Assembly (NCBI GenBank): GCA_012513395.1
Contig: JAAZCH010000181.1
Coordinates: 1-46,816 of the forward strand
Direction: 5' to 3'
Origin: Tissierellia bacterium
GTDB lineage: Bacteria > Bacillota_A > Clostridia > Tissierellales > Peptoniphilaceae
DNA: 46,816 bases
Both the position numbers and the translations under genes were made by a program. Under the pieces are notes generated by a model that did no database searches, was not told the DNA's origin, and worked only from the letters and a program-made list of their open reading frames with translations. Of this stretch, positions 43,853 to 46,816 are shown piece after piece; the first letter of the stretch is position 1, and each line of letters opens with the position of its first letter.

Positions 43853-46279
43853 TTGATAGTATTATCCTTATTAATAGCTTTAAAAACCATCTTATTCATC
43901 AATTATACTGAAGTAATACATAAACCAGTATTGGTGTTTTTATTTACTTTGGGGATTGCTCTTACCTGTATAGGACTTATGAGCTCTCTAAATGAAAAGA
44001 GGAAGAACTACTATCTTGGCATATTTTATACATTTGTATCTCTAATCATGTTTATTGATGTAATTTACTATAGTTACTTCAATGCCCTTCCTTCAGTGGA
44101 AATGATTGGTATGATGAAAATGCTATCAGATGTTCAAAATAGTGTTAAGTCTTTGGTTACACTAAGGTCAATGATATTCATCTTGGATTTGCCCTTGGTT
44201 TATTTTTATTTATTAAAACATTTCATCAATCCAGAGATTTTAAAAAAGCTTAAATTAGATTTTCTTTTAAATGATAAAACAGACCTTATTACTAATAAAC
44301 AAAAACTTTATTTTTCAGGTGGCATGCTTGTTGTAATTCTATGTACATTAGTAATATTTAGCTCTAATAATTTAATGAACACATTAAAATATCAGGAATT
44401 TTTTTCATATCACATAAATGACATTGCTGATTTTTTTCAAGATGAAGAAGCTTCCGCATATCAATCGGGAGTAGAACTTTATGGCGAAGAAGATATTGAA
44501 ATATTAAAAACTAGAGCTGAATCTTTGGAAGGACCACTTACTGGAATTGGTAAAGAAAAAAATCTAATAGTAATTCAAGTCGAAGCTCTCCAAAAATTCG
44601 TAATTAATTTAACTTACAATGACCAAATTATTACTCCGAATTTAAATGAACTAATAAAAGATAGCTCTTCAATTTATTATGACAATTACTTTCAACTATT
44701 AGGACGTGGAAATACTTCTGACGCAGAATTCGTCTCTAATAATAGTCTTCATCCATCTATGGAGTCGCCAACTTATACTCAATATGAAAACAATACATTT
44801 TATGGTTTGCCGTGGATATTGAGAGAAAATGGATATACCGCTTGGGCTTTTCATGGATATGAAAAAGATTTTTGGAATAGAGATAAAGCATATAAAAATC
44901 AAGGATTTGAAAATTTTGTTTCCCAAGAAGACTATGAAGTTGGAGATATTATAGAACTAGGCATAACAGATGAGGATTTCTTTGAACAATCTATGGAATA
45001 TCTTAAAGAACTAAAGGAAAGTGAAAATCCTTTTTATGCATTTATGGTGACATTATCTAGCCACAATCCTTTTACTATGCCTGAGGAATACAAGGAATTG
45101 GAAATCTTACCAGAACATAAAAACACAATCCTAGGAGATTATTTCCAAAGCATACATTATGCTGATAAGGCTCTTGGTAAATTTTTAAAAGATTTGAAAT
45201 CCGAAGGAATATATGAGGACTCTATCATCGCAATTTACGGGGATCATTTTGCAATACCTAACCATAACAAAAAAGACGTGGACTTGATGAGTAATTACTT
45301 AGGTAAAAATTATTACTTTGATGATATTATGAACGTACCTTTGATAATTCACATACCAAATTCAGATGTAGGTTATACTAACTCAAAAGTCGGAAGCCAA
45401 TTGGATTTCTTCCCCACTATATTAAATATTATGGGTTATGATAATAAAAAGGGTATCATCTTTGGAGTAGACTTAGAAAATTATAAAGGTTATCAAAGCG
45501 TAAAGCCTCAAACGATTATGAGAAAAGGCTCCTTCATAGATGACAATTATGTATTTCACATGGCCAGCACAGAACTTTTTGAAGACAGCATTTTAAGAGA
45601 TCGAAAAACTGGAAGAGATATCCAACATGATACTTTTAGAGAAAATTATGATGAGGTCATTTGGGAACTGAACTTAGGTGAATACATTCTACGTAATGAC
45701 ATATTAAAAAAAGTCCTCTACGACGATTCAACTCAAATTAAAGAAGATCATAAGAGTCACGTAAATGACTATTACATTCAAAAACTAAAAGACAATAATA
45801 TCGATGAATTGGATAGATTGCATAAAAGTGGAAAAAATCTAATGGCAATGCCTATAGGATACGATATTTATAATCAAATAGTTCTTTTAGATGAAGACGG
45901 GACTCTCATAGAAGAATTGGAACTTTGGGGTGATAAAAATAAGAATGCAAAGCTTTTATTGAGAATTAGAGATATGTCTGACGAAATCTTAAATCAGTTG
46001 AGATATGAACTGCCCTCTAGTAAGAGCAAGCATATTATCGAAATAAATTCCTTTGAAGAATATTATTTCGTCAAATCTTATGGATATGAAAATATCCTAT
46101 TGAACTGTGTAAATACTGACTATACAACTGATGAACTTACGGATTTCTTAAAAGCTCACACCACATATGGAGTGATAATGACTCCTGAAGATATAACTAA
46201 TGAATTTAGAGAAGAAAATTCAAGTTGCAAAGCTCACTTGTATATCGAATTAAATAATTCAATACAAATTTTTAACTAA
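43853..46279 (+). CDS. lipoteichoic acid synthase-like enzyme with C-terminal GDPD-like extension
   Basis: 808 residues. Residues 1-640 are a close paralogue of the divergent neighbour: five membrane segments, Glu244 in QVEALQ, nucleophile Thr288 in GRGNTSDAEF, FHGYEKDFWNRD, TLSSHNPF and IYGDHFA. About 165 further residues are unique to this copy. They show a beta/alpha pattern (IIEINSFEEYYFVKSYGY, ENILLNCVNTDYTTDELTDFL, YGVIMTPEDI) resembling the later strands of a glycerophosphodiester-phosphodiesterase TIM barrel, without its catalytic His/Glu motifs. A binding role for glycerophosphate polymer is possible (inference). Start TTG 43853 follows AGGAG; no ATG precedes in frame with a site. 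The 282-base gap to the divergent gene holds only AT-rich sequence with presumed promoters. Confidence 0.85.
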   Translation: MIVLSLLIALKTILFINYTEVIHKPVLVFLFTLGIALTCIGLMSSLNEKRKNYYLGIFYTFVSLIMFIDVIYYSYFNALPSVEMIGMMKMLSDVQNSVKSLVTLRSMIFILDLPLVYFYLLKHFINPEILKKLKLDFLLNDKTDLITNKQKLYFSGGMLVVILCTLVIFSSNNLMNTLKYQEFFSYHINDIADFFQDEEASAYQSGVELYGEEDIEILKTRAESLEGPLTGIGKEKNLIVIQVEALQKFVINLTYNDQIITPNLNELIKDSSSIYYDNYFQLLGRGNTSDAEFVSNNSLHPSMESPTYTQYENNTFYGLPWILRENGYTAWAFHGYEKDFWNRDKAYKNQGFENFVSQEDYEVGDIIELGITDEDFFEQSMEYLKELKESENPFYAFMVTLSSHNPFTMPEEYKELEILPEHKNTILGDYFQSIHYADKALGKFLKDLKSEGIYEDSIIAIYGDHFAIPNHNKKDVDLMSNYLGKNYYFDDIMNVPLIIHIPNSDVGYTNSKVGSQLDFFPTILNIMGYDNKKGIIFGVDLENYKGYQSVKPQTIMRKGSFIDDNYVFHMASTELFEDSILRDRKTGRDIQHDTFRENYDEVIWELNLGEYILRNDILKKVLYDDSTQIKEDHKSHVNDYYIQKLKDNNIDELDRLHKSGKNLMAMPIGYDIYNQIVLLDEDGTLIEELELWGDKNKNAKLLLRIRDMSDEILNQLRYELPSSKSKHIIEINSFEEYYFVKSYGYENILLNCVNTDYTTDELTDFLKAHTTYGVIMTPEDITNEFREENSSCKAHLYIELNNSIQIFN

Positions 46280-46347
46280 ATATTTTTTAGTTTTGCGACT
46301 GAGCGAAGGAAAATATAAAATTTAATTAATAAACGAGGTGTATTATT

Positions 46348-46788
46348 ATGGACAAAATAATTATGAAAAAAATAGAATATGGAACAGATGAATATGAAAA
46401 AACCATAGACATTAGAAATGATGCATTTAGAAAACCTCAAGGGCTAAATATCCGTGATGAAGATTTAACGGGAGATAAAAACGTAGATATGTACGGAGGA
46501 TTTATCGATGGAGAGATGATGTCCACGGTATTTTTAGCCCATGTAGACGATAAGACATGCCAAGTTAAAGCTGTAATAGTAACTGATCAATACAAAGGCT
46601 CGGGCTTAGGCAGATATTTAATGGATTTTATTGAAGACGTCGCACGCGAAAAAGGATATGAAAAAATGATGCTCATGGGAAGGGTATCAGTTGAGAGCTT
46701 TTATGAGAAGTTGGGATATCATACAACTAGCGAAGAACCTTTCGACTACTATATGACTCCTCATATATATATGGAAAAAAGTTTATAA
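46348..46788 (+). CDS. GNAT family N-acetyltransferase
   Basis: 146 residues with the acetyl-CoA-binding motif A (AVIVTDQYKGSGLGRYLMDFIEDVAREKGY, where QYKGSGLG is the pyrophosphate loop), motif B near SVESFYEKLGYHTTSE and the usual four-strand core. It most resembles ElaA/YjcF-type small acetyltransferases by the opening pattern (DIRNDAFRKPQGL). The acetylated substrate cannot be deduced. The start ATG has GAGGTG. The gene runs to within 30 bases of the window end. Confidence 0.88.
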   Translation: MDKIIMKKIEYGTDEYEKTIDIRNDAFRKPQGLNIRDEDLTGDKNVDMYGGFIDGEMMSTVFLAHVDDKTCQVKAVIVTDQYKGSGLGRYLMDFIEDVAREKGYEKMMLMGRVSVESFYEKLGYHTTSEEPFDYYMTPHIYMEKSL

Positions 46789-46816
46789 TCTTTAAAATTA
46801 ATAGAGCTTGCATGTT

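Overview
The window is AT-rich DNA with tightly packed genes, strong AGGAGG-type ribosome binding sites, hairpin-plus-U-run terminators, a T-box leader, lipoteichoic-acid-synthase-like enzymes and a lipoprotein with S-layer-homology-like repeats. This points to a low-GC Gram-positive anaerobe. Overall gene content suggests Tissierellia/Peptoniphilaceae-like Firmicutes; that placement is inference, since there is no rRNA here. No tRNA, rRNA, CRISPR array, transposase or prophage was seen.

Layout. 209-2469: acetamidase/formamidase-family gene and murA. 2664-6303: an export locus (FHA-like domain plus ABC ATPase split by a -1 frameshift, ABC-2 permease, zinc-ribbon membrane protein). 6651-9209: copper-type P1B ATPase with metal-binding domains at both ends. 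9321-11732: leuS. 11868-16900: a T-box-controlled operon for Asn-tRNA synthesis by transamidation (aspS fused to gatC, then gatA, gatB). 16944-18038: threonine-synthase-like PLP enzyme. 18135-20396: large lipoprotein. 20504-22254: two cobamide genes (cbiB and a short cobQ). 22438-23856: purine permease. 24017-28233 (+): MacB-like ABC system with a surface CARDB-type protein. 28343-30148: pepF. 30358-35246: two-component system divergent from a three-gene ABC-2 exporter, with paired palindromes between them. 35302-38455: histidine phosphatase, rqcH, AIM24-family protein. 38567-41635: FtsX/LolD-type ABC system. 41744-46279: two divergent lipoteichoic-acid-synthase paralogues. 46348-46788: GNAT acetyltransferase.

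Most unusual signal. The transamidation operon has three oddities. AspRS and GatC are one polypeptide. The T-box specifier reads as AAC (Asn), not an Asp codon. GatA has lost the Lys / cis-Ser / Ser amidase triad and its Gly-Ser-rich loop, while GatB looks intact. Five kilobases away, cobyric acid synthase (cobQ), another glutamine-dependent amidotransferase, also lacks its whole glutaminase domain. Together these suggest an organism that may feed free ammonia to its amidotransferases; this is inference.

A second notable signal is the FHA-ABC gene at 4958-6303. Its two halves are in adjacent frames, joined exactly at an A AAA AAC heptamer, so it is a programmed -1 frameshift candidate or a homopolymer mutation/sequencing error.
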